Shown: positions 37,378 through 44,978 of the stretch, piece after piece | Numbering within the stretch: position 1 is the first letter of the stretch | How the letters are laid out: each line of letters opens with the position of its first letter | Translations under genes and position numbers: made by a program | Notes under the pieces: model-generated | What the model was told of the DNA's origin: nothing | Seen by the model: the letters and a program-made list of their open reading frames with translations, nothing else | Database searches by the model: none | Source of the DNA: Listeria immobilis | Lineage (GTDB): Bacteria > Bacillota > Bacilli > Lactobacillales > Listeriaceae | Assembly: GCF_014322765.1 (NCBI RefSeq) | Contig: NZ_JAASTZ010000012.1 | Location: forward strand, 1-64,000 | DNA length: 64,000 nucleotides | Reading direction: 5' to 3'

Positions 37378-38862
37378 TCACCCATTCCCAAATAAGAATC
37401 CTCCAACCCAATCACCTACTGCTTTTGTGACAGTCTTAACACCATCTTTAACATGATCTACAGCACTTTTTTTAGGAGGTCCTCCAAATTCCCAATTTAT
37501 AGCTACATTAATTCCAACACCCACTGCTGCACCAACAACCGTCCCTAATGGGGGAAGGAATGCTGACCCAACCATAGCACCAACCGCAGTAGCGCCTGCA
37601 GCTGAACCAATATCAATTGCAGAATCTGTTACAAAATCAACTGTCTCTCCTGCATCAAGTCCATCAGATAAGTCTATATTTTCTGCAAAATTATTTCCAA
37701 TTGTTAAACCTGTTCCAAGGATACCCAGTCCTTTTCCAAATTTACCAACTTTTGAAGCATCCCCCCATCCTTTAAAATCATTTACAGGATTGAATGCTTC
37801 TTTAAAATTTGAAAGTCCTGCTAACTTTAACTCTCCAAAGTCAATACTCCCATTTGGAAGCATAGAGTAATGATAATTTCCCAGATCAATACCAGATTTG
37901 TTTTGGAAACTTTTACCTAGATTATAAACGTGACCTCCATTTGTTGTTGGTTTAAATAAAAATCTATTTCCTAATTTTAATCGACCTAATGAATCTTGAG
38001 TGATAGCAACACCATTTAGAAAAGCACGACCATTTACAAAGCTTATAGTTGAAATAGTTCCATCTTTAATATAATCTAAAAAGTCTGGGCCAAATTTATT
38101 AAGGTTTTCGATTAGCCAGTTTTCTGTCTCTCCTGGTGTCATATTTTCCGGTGCATGTGTAGCAATATAGTTTGGTGAATTTTTAAATGCTGCTACATCT
38201 TTTTTGCCTGTAAACCAGCTTTTGTCTGTACCAGTGGGCAAGGTGTATGAGCCATCAGAATTTATAATCGTATTATCTAACACTAATACACCTTGCATAG
38301 CTATATTTAAATCGTTAAGACTATCACTAAACAATCCATTTGTTTGTGAAGAAAAGGTATGTAACTTATCTAATTTTATTTGTAATTGCTCAATATCATC
38401 CTGAATGCTATCTGACATTTGATCTAGTTTTTTCTGAAAATCAAGTAAAGAATCTAGTATTGTTGTAGCCGGATTATTTCTTAAAGCAGCTTTTGCAATA
38501 GATGAAGCAAAGTCAACAGAAGCTTTCATCATTTTTTTTATCGCAATTTGCTGATTTAAATTTTCTTCATTTAAATACCCTTCATTTGAAATGTTTTGAT
38601 CAGCTGTTTCATATTTTTGCAGTTCTAGTTCAATTGCTTCACAAGCAGTAGTTACTCGTGTAATAGTTGGGATAATCAGATCGCTAAATATACCTTTTCC
38701 CGCAGTATAAGCAGCGCCCGCCAATGAATGTCCATCTACTGCTGCAATGACCTCTTGGCTTCCAAGTTTTAGTTGGTTGATTGCTTCTTTTCCATTTGTT
38801 AAATTACTTGTTAAAGATTGAACTAATTCGGCAGACTCGCTACTTGAATAAACTAATCCCAA
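37378..38862 (-). CDS. LXG-domain type VII secretion toxin
   Basis: 494 residues. The N-terminal ~220 residues are helical and match the LXG pattern: MGLVYSSSESAELVQSL, GSQEVIAAVDGHSLAGAAYTAGK in part, and a long coiled region around 120-180 (LDSLLDFQKKLDQMSD). A mixed middle region follows. The last ~95 residues are glycine/alanine-rich and hydrophobic (GSAAGATAVGAMVGSAFLPP, GTVVGAAVGVGINVAIN), without any catalytic motif I can see, as in membrane-permeabilising LXG toxins. It starts with TTG inside the end of the preceding gene, with GGAGTGAT upstream. No signal peptide; export by a T7SS is inferred from the domain. Confidence 0.82.
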   Translation of the reverse strand: MGLVYSSSESAELVQSLTSNLTNGKEAINQLKLGSQEVIAAVDGHSLAGAAYTAGKGIFSDLIIPTITRVTTACEAIELELQKYETADQNISNEGYLNEENLNQQIAIKKMMKASVDFASSIAKAALRNNPATTILDSLLDFQKKLDQMSDSIQDDIEQLQIKLDKLHTFSSQTNGLFSDSLNDLNIAMQGVLVLDNTIINSDGSYTLPTGTDKSWFTGKKDVAAFKNSPNYIATHAPENMTPGETENWLIENLNKFGPDFLDYIKDGTISTISFVNGRAFLNGVAITQDSLGRLKLGNRFLFKPTTNGGHVYNLGKSFQNKSGIDLGNYHYSMLPNGSIDFGELKLAGLSNFKEAFNPVNDFKGWGDASKVGKFGKGLGILGTGLTIGNNFAENIDLSDGLDAGETVDFVTDSAIDIGSAAGATAVGAMVGSAFLPPLGTVVGAAVGVGINVAINWEFGGPPKKSAVDHVKDGVKTVTKAVGDWVGGFLFGNG

Positions 38863-39224
38863 GGAATATCACTCCGCTTCTTATAAAGGATTTCACGTTC
38901 TTCGTCCATTTTTTTCGTTTCTTTTTTGTAGGCTGATACAATCTGGTCATTGGATTCACGTAGTAATTGACGAAATGATTGTTCTTGCTCTTCATTATGA
39001 CGTTTAAACCAATTTGTTTCGGAGCTATCAAATCTTGCATTTTCATTATTTAAATTGTTTAGTTCCTGAAAACCTCTACGAAAGTCTACTTCCAAATTAT
39101 AAATAGATTCTTCAAGTTTTCTTTTTCCGTTGCTGAGCTCATCAATTTGCTGTTCATTTTCTAAAATTAGCTGATTATATTTCACACGTTCGTAATCATT
39201 TGACTTTTTATTCAAATAATTCAC
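38853..39224 (-). CDS. LXG helper protein, Lap2/DUF3958-like
   Basis: 123 residues, highly charged, almost entirely coiled-coil (heptads through about 5-115, for example ENEQQIDELSNGKRKLEESIYNLE). The size, position and helical content match the Lap2-type accessory proteins that bind LXG effectors and present them to the T7SS. Ends in DIPWD. Its stop overlaps the TTG start of the effector gene by 10 nt. It lies 3 nt after the first helper gene. Family name from memory. Confidence 0.7.
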   Translation of the reverse strand: MNYLNKKSNDYERVKYNQLILENEQQIDELSNGKRKLEESIYNLEVDFRRGFQELNNLNNENARFDSSETNWFKRHNEEQEQSFRQLLRESNDQIVSAYKKETKKMDEEREILYKKRSDIPWD

Positions 39225-39227
39225 CTC

Positions 39228-39479
39228 TTAAAATGTAATTTGACTATCTTGAAGGGCAATAAGTTCTGCAATTTTGGGGAATTTTTCGCTTTGAGTCGTC
39301 ACACAGTCAATTAGTTGCGCTAAATCTGTTAACAACTGGTTATTAACTTCCATTCCTGTCTTCATACTGGTTATTGTACTTTGCTCTAAAGAGACTTGTT
39401 GTCCTTTATTTATAGTCACTGATTTTACTCCCGCAACGGCAGATGTTGCTGAGCTAGTACTTGAAGCGATGTTACTCAT
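39228..39479 (-). CDS. Small WXG100-like T7SS helper, Lap1/TIGR04197-like
   Basis: 83 residues, Ser/Thr-rich start (MSNIASSTSSATSAVAGVKS), then one helical hairpin (VSLEQSTITSMKTGMEVNNQ and LLTDLAQLIDCVTTQSEKF). It lacks a clear WXG motif but matches the size and pattern of TIGR04197-type (Lap1) proteins that accompany LXG effectors. Strong RBS GGGAGGAG. First gene of the cassette, behind a palindromic promoter element. Confidence 0.7.
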   Translation of the reverse strand: MSNIASSTSSATSAVAGVKSVTINKGQQVSLEQSTITSMKTGMEVNNQLLTDLAQLIDCVTTQSEKFPKIAELIALQDSQITF

Positions 39480-39500
39480 GAAATGTCTCCTCCCGTCATT

Positions 39501-39518
39501 TATACTAAAATTAGTATA
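39501..39518 (-). promoter_or_regulatory. Palindrome over the LXG operon promoter region
   Basis: TATACTAAAATTAGTATA has perfect 8-bp arms with a 2-bp centre, 22 bp upstream of the first cassette gene. It contains possible -10 hexamers (TATACT on the minus strand), but no good -35 is visible. It may be an operator or a divergent -10 region. Confidence 0.5.
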
Positions 39519-39594
39519 TCAAAAAATAGGTACATACTTCCACTAATATTAAAATAGTTGACTACTAAATAATCAGGGTAATTATGTTTCGCCA

Positions 39595-39636
39595 CAAAAA
39601 ATACCGACCTCCAAAAGTTAGATTTTTGGGGTCGGT
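39595..39636 (-). terminator. Terminator of oxidoreductase, brought by the cassette
   Basis: Minus-strand stem ACCGACCCCAAAA / TTTTGGAGGTCGGT followed by ATTTTTT. It lies inside the right repeat, that is, on the cassette side, and separates the oxidoreductase gene from the LXG operon. Confidence 0.75.
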
Positions 39637-39648
39637 TCATAGTATTAC

Positions 39649-39681
39649 GCTTTCCTTTAAATTATTTTTCTACATTAAACC
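39649..39681. repeat. Right copy of 33-bp direct repeat flanking LXG cassette
   Basis: Contains the last codons and stop of the oxidoreductase gene (39662-39681) and 13 bp beyond. It matches 35421-35453 at 32 of 33 positions. Confidence 0.85.
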
Positions 39682-40645
39682 AAATATCATTTTGATGGCG
39701 GAGTTCGTTTGAGACACGTAGTACTTTTAAGCTTAAGTCAGCTAAGTATTCATAGGTATCATGGTCACTTTGTTCGATAATTCTTGCAAACTCTGCAGCT
39801 TCAAATTGCATATCATTAGGAACAGTTGGTCCTGCTAGTTCGGTCACTTCTTTTGTGGCATTATCATAAAAAGTAATATTTTCAATACCCGTAAGCGGAT
39901 CAATAATCAAGGTTCCTTTTTGACCATAAATTTCGCTTGGTAAGAAGGACTGTGAATTTTTCCCTTGAATAATCGTGATGTTAAATGTAGGATATTCCAA
40001 AATAATTGGTCCTAATCCGTCCACCCCAGTTGGTAGTTTTGTGGCAAAATAAGTTGCTTTCACTGGTTCTCCGAATAGAGTAATTGCTGAATAAAGCGGA
40101 TATACGCCTAAATCAACAATCGAGCCACCTGAAAATTTCAATGAGAAGATATTTGGTTCTTCTCCATTTAAAACTTGGTCATATCGGGATGAATATTTCA
40201 TATAAGATAGTGTTGCCCCATGGATTGTACCAATTTTTGTTAAATTTTCTTGCACTTTTTTAAAATTAGGTTCTTGGATATGGCGTGCTGCTTCAAATAA
40301 GAACACATTATTTTCACGAGCGATTTGGTGGGCATATTCTAGTTCAGCCACCGTAGAAAAAATTGGTTTTTCGACGATAACATGTTTTTTATTTTTGAGT
40401 AAACTTACTGCATGTTCAAAATGAAGGGCATTCGGGGACGCAATGTACACTGCATCGAGTGCGTCCGATTTCCCCATTTCTTCTATATCAGTGAAATAAG
40501 CTAAATCTCCATATTTTTCTCCAAATGCTCGAGCTTTTTCTTCTGTTCTTGAATAAACAGCAGTAAGTGTCCATTCACCTGAATTAATAGCTCCATCAAT
40601 AAAAGCATCTGTAATCCAATTCGTTCCCATAATTCCAAGTTTCAT
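39662..40645 (-). CDS. Gfo/Idh/MocA-family oxidoreductase
   Basis: 327 residues. The N-terminal Rossmann domain (LGIMGTNWITDAFIDGA) and the EKP motif (HVIVEKPIFST, about 91-101) are typical, and the substrate-binding domain follows (GGSIVDLGVYPLY). Family members use NAD(P) to oxidise sugars or their derivatives. It follows the LacI gene by 59 nt and probably belongs to the beta-1,2-glucan operon, but its substrate is unknown. Its 3' end is intact despite the adjacent cassette. RBS AAAGGAG. Confidence 0.85.
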   Translation of the reverse strand: MKLGIMGTNWITDAFIDGAINSGEWTLTAVYSRTEEKARAFGEKYGDLAYFTDIEEMGKSDALDAVYIASPNALHFEHAVSLLKNKKHVIVEKPIFSTVAELEYAHQIARENNVFLFEAARHIQEPNFKKVQENLTKIGTIHGATLSYMKYSSRYDQVLNGEEPNIFSLKFSGGSIVDLGVYPLYSAITLFGEPVKATYFATKLPTGVDGLGPIILEYPTFNITIIQGKNSQSFLPSEIYGQKGTLIIDPLTGIENITFYDNATKEVTELAGPTVPNDMQFEAAEFARIIEQSDHDTYEYLADLSLKVLRVSNELRHQNDIWFNVEK

Positions 40646-40704
40646 TAGCCAACAACTCCTTTAATTTTACTTTAAGTATACCTTAAAATAAGCAAAAAAG
40701 TGTA

Positions 40705-41670
40705 CTAATTTTTTGAAACAGAGGAACCGCTAATTCTTGTAGTGTAGATTATTTCGTTTTCAGCTTTATCTCCTTCGAGAAGGGCAACTAATTTATCAGC
40801 TGCTACTGCTCCCCATTTGTATTTAGAATATTCAATTGTTGCAAGACGAGGTACTAAATATTCACTAATATCAGTGTTATCAAAACCAATAATTCGCACA
40901 TCTTTTCCAATTTCTAGTGTTGTTTTTGCAAAATAACGATACATGCCAATGGCCATATTATCATTTAAAGCAAATACTGATACTGGTGCTTTCCAATTTT
41001 CAGCAATAATCGCGGCAGCATTTTCACCACTTTGTTCAGAAAAATCCCCTTCAATGATATGTGCTGTTTTATCTCCTGACCGAGCTAATTCTTGTTTTGC
41101 AGTTTCTAGCCTGACTCTGGCATCGTAGGAATCATCTGGACCTGTAACCACATAAAAATCTCCTGAAAAGTCTGTTGATAAATAATCAATTGCCAGCGTA
41201 GCGCCACCTTTATTATCCAACAAAACTTGGCAAACATTTTTATGTGTTAACTCCCGGTCTAATACGACTAATTTATGACCACGATCAGCGTAGTTAATAA
41301 TCTCACTGGAAGGGAAGTTAGCATCTAATATAATTGCCCCATCAATCATTTTCTCGGGTAAAAACCGGTGTGCTTTTGTACCACTGCAAGCAATAAGCTC
41401 ATACCCATGTTTGTAAAGCGTTTGCGTTAAACCCTCGAGTAAAGTTCCATAAAATATCCCGCCATAGTTTGTTAAATAGACGCCGATAATTTTAGTTTCT
41501 CGTGTTTTTAACGTTCGTGCTGCCATATTGGGAATATAGTTCAATTCATTTGCGATGGTCATAATTCGTTTTCGCGTTTTTTCGGTCACTTTCGGGCTGC
41601 CATTGAGTGCATAGGATACTGTTGATATGGAAACCCCTGCCTTTTTCGCGATATCTTTAATTCCTACCAC
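40705..41670 (-). CDS. LacI-family repressor of the beta-1,2-glucan locus
   Basis: 321 residues. The HTH (VGIKDIAKKAGVSISTVSYALNG) and the hinge NYIPNMAARTLK are followed by a periplasmic-binding-like sugar-binding core. Starts with GTG. It lies 47 nt downstream of the GH94 gene in the same direction. Two identical operator-like sequences in the divergent promoter region (47170 and 47421) are its probable targets, relieved by a sophoro-oligosaccharide or a breakdown product; that effector is inferred. Confidence 0.87.
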   Translation of the reverse strand: MVGIKDIAKKAGVSISTVSYALNGSPKVTEKTRKRIMTIANELNYIPNMAARTLKTRETKIIGVYLTNYGGIFYGTLLEGLTQTLYKHGYELIACSGTKAHRFLPEKMIDGAIILDANFPSSEIINYADRGHKLVVLDRELTHKNVCQVLLDNKGGATLAIDYLSTDFSGDFYVVTGPDDSYDARVRLETAKQELARSGDKTAHIIEGDFSEQSGENAAAIIAENWKAPVSVFALNDNMAIGMYRYFAKTTLEIGKDVRIIGFDNTDISEYLVPRLATIEYSKYKWGAVAADKLVALLEGDKAENEIIYTTRISGSSVSKN

Positions 41671-41717
41671 GTGAATCGCATCCTTTTCTGTTTTCTTTTA
41701 TTATACACAAAACAATC

Positions 41718-44700
41718 TTAGAGACAGTTGTTTTTTTGAAATTTAATTGTAATTTGCGAACATTTTGACGTTAAGTTCTTTTTCGGTAAAATCATTGCCC
41801 CTGTTCGATATAGATTTGCTGCATTTTCTACTAATTGCTTTTCTCCATCTACTAAAATCCCTGCTTTTTCCGCAAGTTCGTAAGTTATATCAAGTGCGTA
41901 ATTATCCAACTCTATATGACATTCCAAACCATCTAGTTCTGCTGGTAAAATTGGATCAAAAATAAATGTATCTTTAATTTGACGAATGCCCAGAACAGCA
42001 CTAATCAATTGATGCAAATAGATTCCTGGACCACTTGAATAAATGCGCCAACCACCTTTTACTGGGATTGTTCCTTCTTTTACACGTGAAAATTCATTTT
42101 GAGCCTGATAACGATCTAAAAAGGCCGCATCTGAACTACTAAAATAGGTGTTGCTTTGACGAAGTGCCGCGTTTGGTACAACTTCTTTAATATTGATTGG
42201 ATTAATAATTTCCAACATATGCCACGCACTTGCATCACCAATTTTAGCTAATGATTCAATATAACGAATATGAGCATGGACATATTGCAAGCCTACTTCT
42301 CTCCCAAAATTAGCTGCTTGTTCTGCTCGTTTAAAATGGGTACTCACCCCGCCTGCATAGTGTGCTGGTTCACTCATTAATCTTACGCCATCAGGATGTA
42401 ATAAATGGCTGTTGATAATTTCAAAATTCCGCTTAGCTTGTTCTTTGCTTACCAGTTCAGCGATAACACTTCTAGTTAAAGGAATTAGGCGATAGTTAAT
42501 TTTTGTATCCTTATCTTCCGGGTGAATCATCCAAACAGGCTCTTTCCCTTCTTCTAAATAAAGGAACCCTGGAATCACATCCGTTTTACCAATCATATAT
42601 TGTTCAAAATCCGCTTGTACGCGATTCGCAAGCACTGCAAATTCTTCTCCTGCTGGCAAATATGCCGCAAGTCGTTTGAAGGCTTGATAAGTTAGCGCCA
42701 CAGTCCAACTGGATACCATGTTTTTCTTTAACTGGGCATTTGCTGGTTGCAGTGTGTCATCCCAGTCTCCATCTCCATAATTCGACAGTGCTGTTCCTTT
42801 CATAAAACGGGATTCGATTGTTTTAACAGTTAATTCAATATGTTTTTTCAGTGAGCTGGTTTCTGCGGTGAAATTTTTCGATGTACGGTCCATAAAAGGA
42901 ATTTCTTCCTCTAAAATCTTTGTATCTCCTGTCAATTCTAAATAATCACCAATAATCTTAAGCGGCCAGACTATTACATCACCGTGGCTTTCTTCTTGTT
43001 GAATGGAAGTGTATTTATCGAACATAAACCACTGCGGCCAGTCTCCTGTATCTTGATATTGATGAGAATAAATCGTTACTATAAGGTTGCGTAACACAGC
43101 CTTATTGCCGGTTGCAAGAAAGAATTCAAACGGACCTTGGCTAACATCACGAGTTCCCCAGGCTGCCCCGCTATACTGTTCTAAACCGTGCGGGGATGCA
43201 TAATGAACCAACATTTGGTGAGCATACCAATATACCGTTAAATTTAATTTTTCTGCCGCTGCATTAGAATGATTCAAATGAAACTGCGCAGTTAATTCAT
43301 CGTAGTTTGCACGAACTTCTTTTATTGCTATTTCTAAATCTGGTTGAAGTGCAGCAAATTCTTTTGTTAGCTTAGCTTGCACATGAAAATTAGCATAATC
43401 AGTTGCATCGTAAATAAAGACATCTAATCCCGCTGACTGAGCATAGGCTTCTGCAAAATAGCTTTCATCTGTGATTTTTTGGAAAGATCCATCCACTTGG
43501 AAAGAAATATCTGGGTAGGTAGCTAACATTGGAGATTCATCGGATGGATAGTATGTGACTACCTTTTGATTTATTGTTTTTTTCACGCTAGTCTCATATT
43601 CATTCGTTCCCATTGTTACCTGGTTTGTTAGTACAAATTTATATTGGCGGCCTTTTTCCGACTTCACTGTTACATAGGCTTCTTTACTTTCAGCAGTGAG
43701 TGTTGTTTGGATGGTAATTAGATCATCCGCTAATTGGTAGTACCAGATGGAATAGTTTGTTCCCGTCTCCCATAAAGACGGCACACCCAGTAACCTAAGC
43801 TTCGAATCCTGTTCTATATAAATTCGCACCCCGCTCGTTTGAAGGATATTAAGTGGATTTCGGGCGTGGCTATTCCATTTGTTCATATTGGAATTTCCTG
43901 CGACAAGTTGAGATAAAAATGCGCCATACATATATGTTGTTGCTGAAAGAGTTGTTTCTGGATTTAATACATTCACTTTATCAAGTAAAATACTGCCATG
44001 AGGGCGCTCTAGTTTCCCCTCTTTTTCGCGAGTTACAACATGTGAATAATTAGGAGTGAAGAAAGATAACAACATATCATCTTGTGTTTCTTCTTGAATA
44101 CGATCTGGAAATTTCGCTTGCAACCATGCTTCTGAAATAGTTTCTCCAGTAATTGGTAAATCTATCCTTTTTTGACGGGTAATTTTATTTACTGTTTGAT
44201 AGTTATTTTTTGTTGCTACTTTGTTTATGTCCCATATATTTTTATGTTTGGCACCTGATGCTTCTGGTTGATTTTCTGTTATATAACCATAAAAAGTAGT
44301 TTCTCCGTTTCCTTGGAACTTCTCTGTTTGTAGAGAAATTTGCGCGAATTCATATTGATAGACTCGGTTTGGTAATGAACTTTTGGATAATGCTTCTATT
44401 TGATTCGTTAGTTTGTAAGCAGTTCCGTAGATATCAAATCCATCCGTTGCGTAACCAATAATCTTCGTTGTTCCACCTATTTGGACTGCTGGAAATTGAT
44501 TGTTTTGTGGTTGGTTTTGGCGTGCTTGGATAGTGTAACCTGCTTCGTCTTCTGTCACATGATAATCAATATACTGCGACATATAAGCTTCATTCGTTCT
44601 TACAGCTGCTTGTTCTGCCAACCCTAAATCTTGTAAATAAACCAAATCAAATTCCACATCTCCGTCCACTTTTACATGATAAAACCAACCCTGTGGATGA

Positions 44701-44978
44701 AAATGCATTTGTACATCAAAGCGAAAAGGCCCAGCTTCTCCAAGATACCTTACACTACTTTCGCTAAAAGCTACTTCTGCGTTTTCTGTGAGTAATGGAT
44801 AGGCTGTTATTTTATTTCCTTGATACGCACGTACATATATTTGCGATAATCTGTTTTCTAATGGATTTTGGATAACTTGATTTAACATAATTTGATTTAA
44901 TTTCATCCATGCTAACTGCCCTTGTGGATGAAAAGCTGCAGTAAAATTTCCTTGTTTTAGTTCAATTAAGTTTGTCAC
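41718..44978 (-). CDS. 1,2-beta-oligoglucan phosphorylase (GH94)
   Basis: 1086 residues. The GH94 catalytic region is visible at about 735 (SNYGDGDWDDTLQP, with the general-acid Asp), followed by TKINYRLIPLTRS and EPAHYAGGVSTH. The L. innocua orthologue (Lin1839), as published, phosphorolyses beta-1,2-glucooligosaccharides to glucose 1-phosphate; length and context match it. The GTG start overlaps the upstream TAG by 1 nt. No signal peptide, so it acts in the cytoplasm on imported oligosaccharides. Older label cellobiose phosphorylase is less likely. Confidence 0.85.
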   Translation of the reverse strand: MTNLIELKQGNFTAAFHPQGQLAWMKLNQIMLNQVIQNPLENRLSQIYVRAYQGNKITAYPLLTENAEVAFSESSVRYLGEAGPFRFDVQMHFHPQGWFYHVKVDGDVEFDLVYLQDLGLAEQAAVRTNEAYMSQYIDYHVTEDEAGYTIQARQNQPQNNQFPAVQIGGTTKIIGYATDGFDIYGTAYKLTNQIEALSKSSLPNRVYQYEFAQISLQTEKFQGNGETTFYGYITENQPEASGAKHKNIWDINKVATKNNYQTVNKITRQKRIDLPITGETISEAWLQAKFPDRIQEETQDDMLLSFFTPNYSHVVTREKEGKLERPHGSILLDKVNVLNPETTLSATTYMYGAFLSQLVAGNSNMNKWNSHARNPLNILQTSGVRIYIEQDSKLRLLGVPSLWETGTNYSIWYYQLADDLITIQTTLTAESKEAYVTVKSEKGRQYKFVLTNQVTMGTNEYETSVKKTINQKVVTYYPSDESPMLATYPDISFQVDGSFQKITDESYFAEAYAQSAGLDVFIYDATDYANFHVQAKLTKEFAALQPDLEIAIKEVRANYDELTAQFHLNHSNAAAEKLNLTVYWYAHQMLVHYASPHGLEQYSGAAWGTRDVSQGPFEFFLATGNKAVLRNLIVTIYSHQYQDTGDWPQWFMFDKYTSIQQEESHGDVIVWPLKIIGDYLELTGDTKILEEEIPFMDRTSKNFTAETSSLKKHIELTVKTIESRFMKGTALSNYGDGDWDDTLQPANAQLKKNMVSSWTVALTYQAFKRLAAYLPAGEEFAVLANRVQADFEQYMIGKTDVIPGFLYLEEGKEPVWMIHPEDKDTKINYRLIPLTRSVIAELVSKEQAKRNFEIINSHLLHPDGVRLMSEPAHYAGGVSTHFKRAEQAANFGREVGLQYVHAHIRYIESLAKIGDASAWHMLEIINPINIKEVVPNAALRQSNTYFSSSDAAFLDRYQAQNEFSRVKEGTIPVKGGWRIYSSGPGIYLHQLISAVLGIRQIKDTFIFDPILPAELDGLECHIELDNYALDITYELAEKAGILVDGEKQLVENAANLYRTGAMILPKKNLTSKCSQITIKFQKNNCL

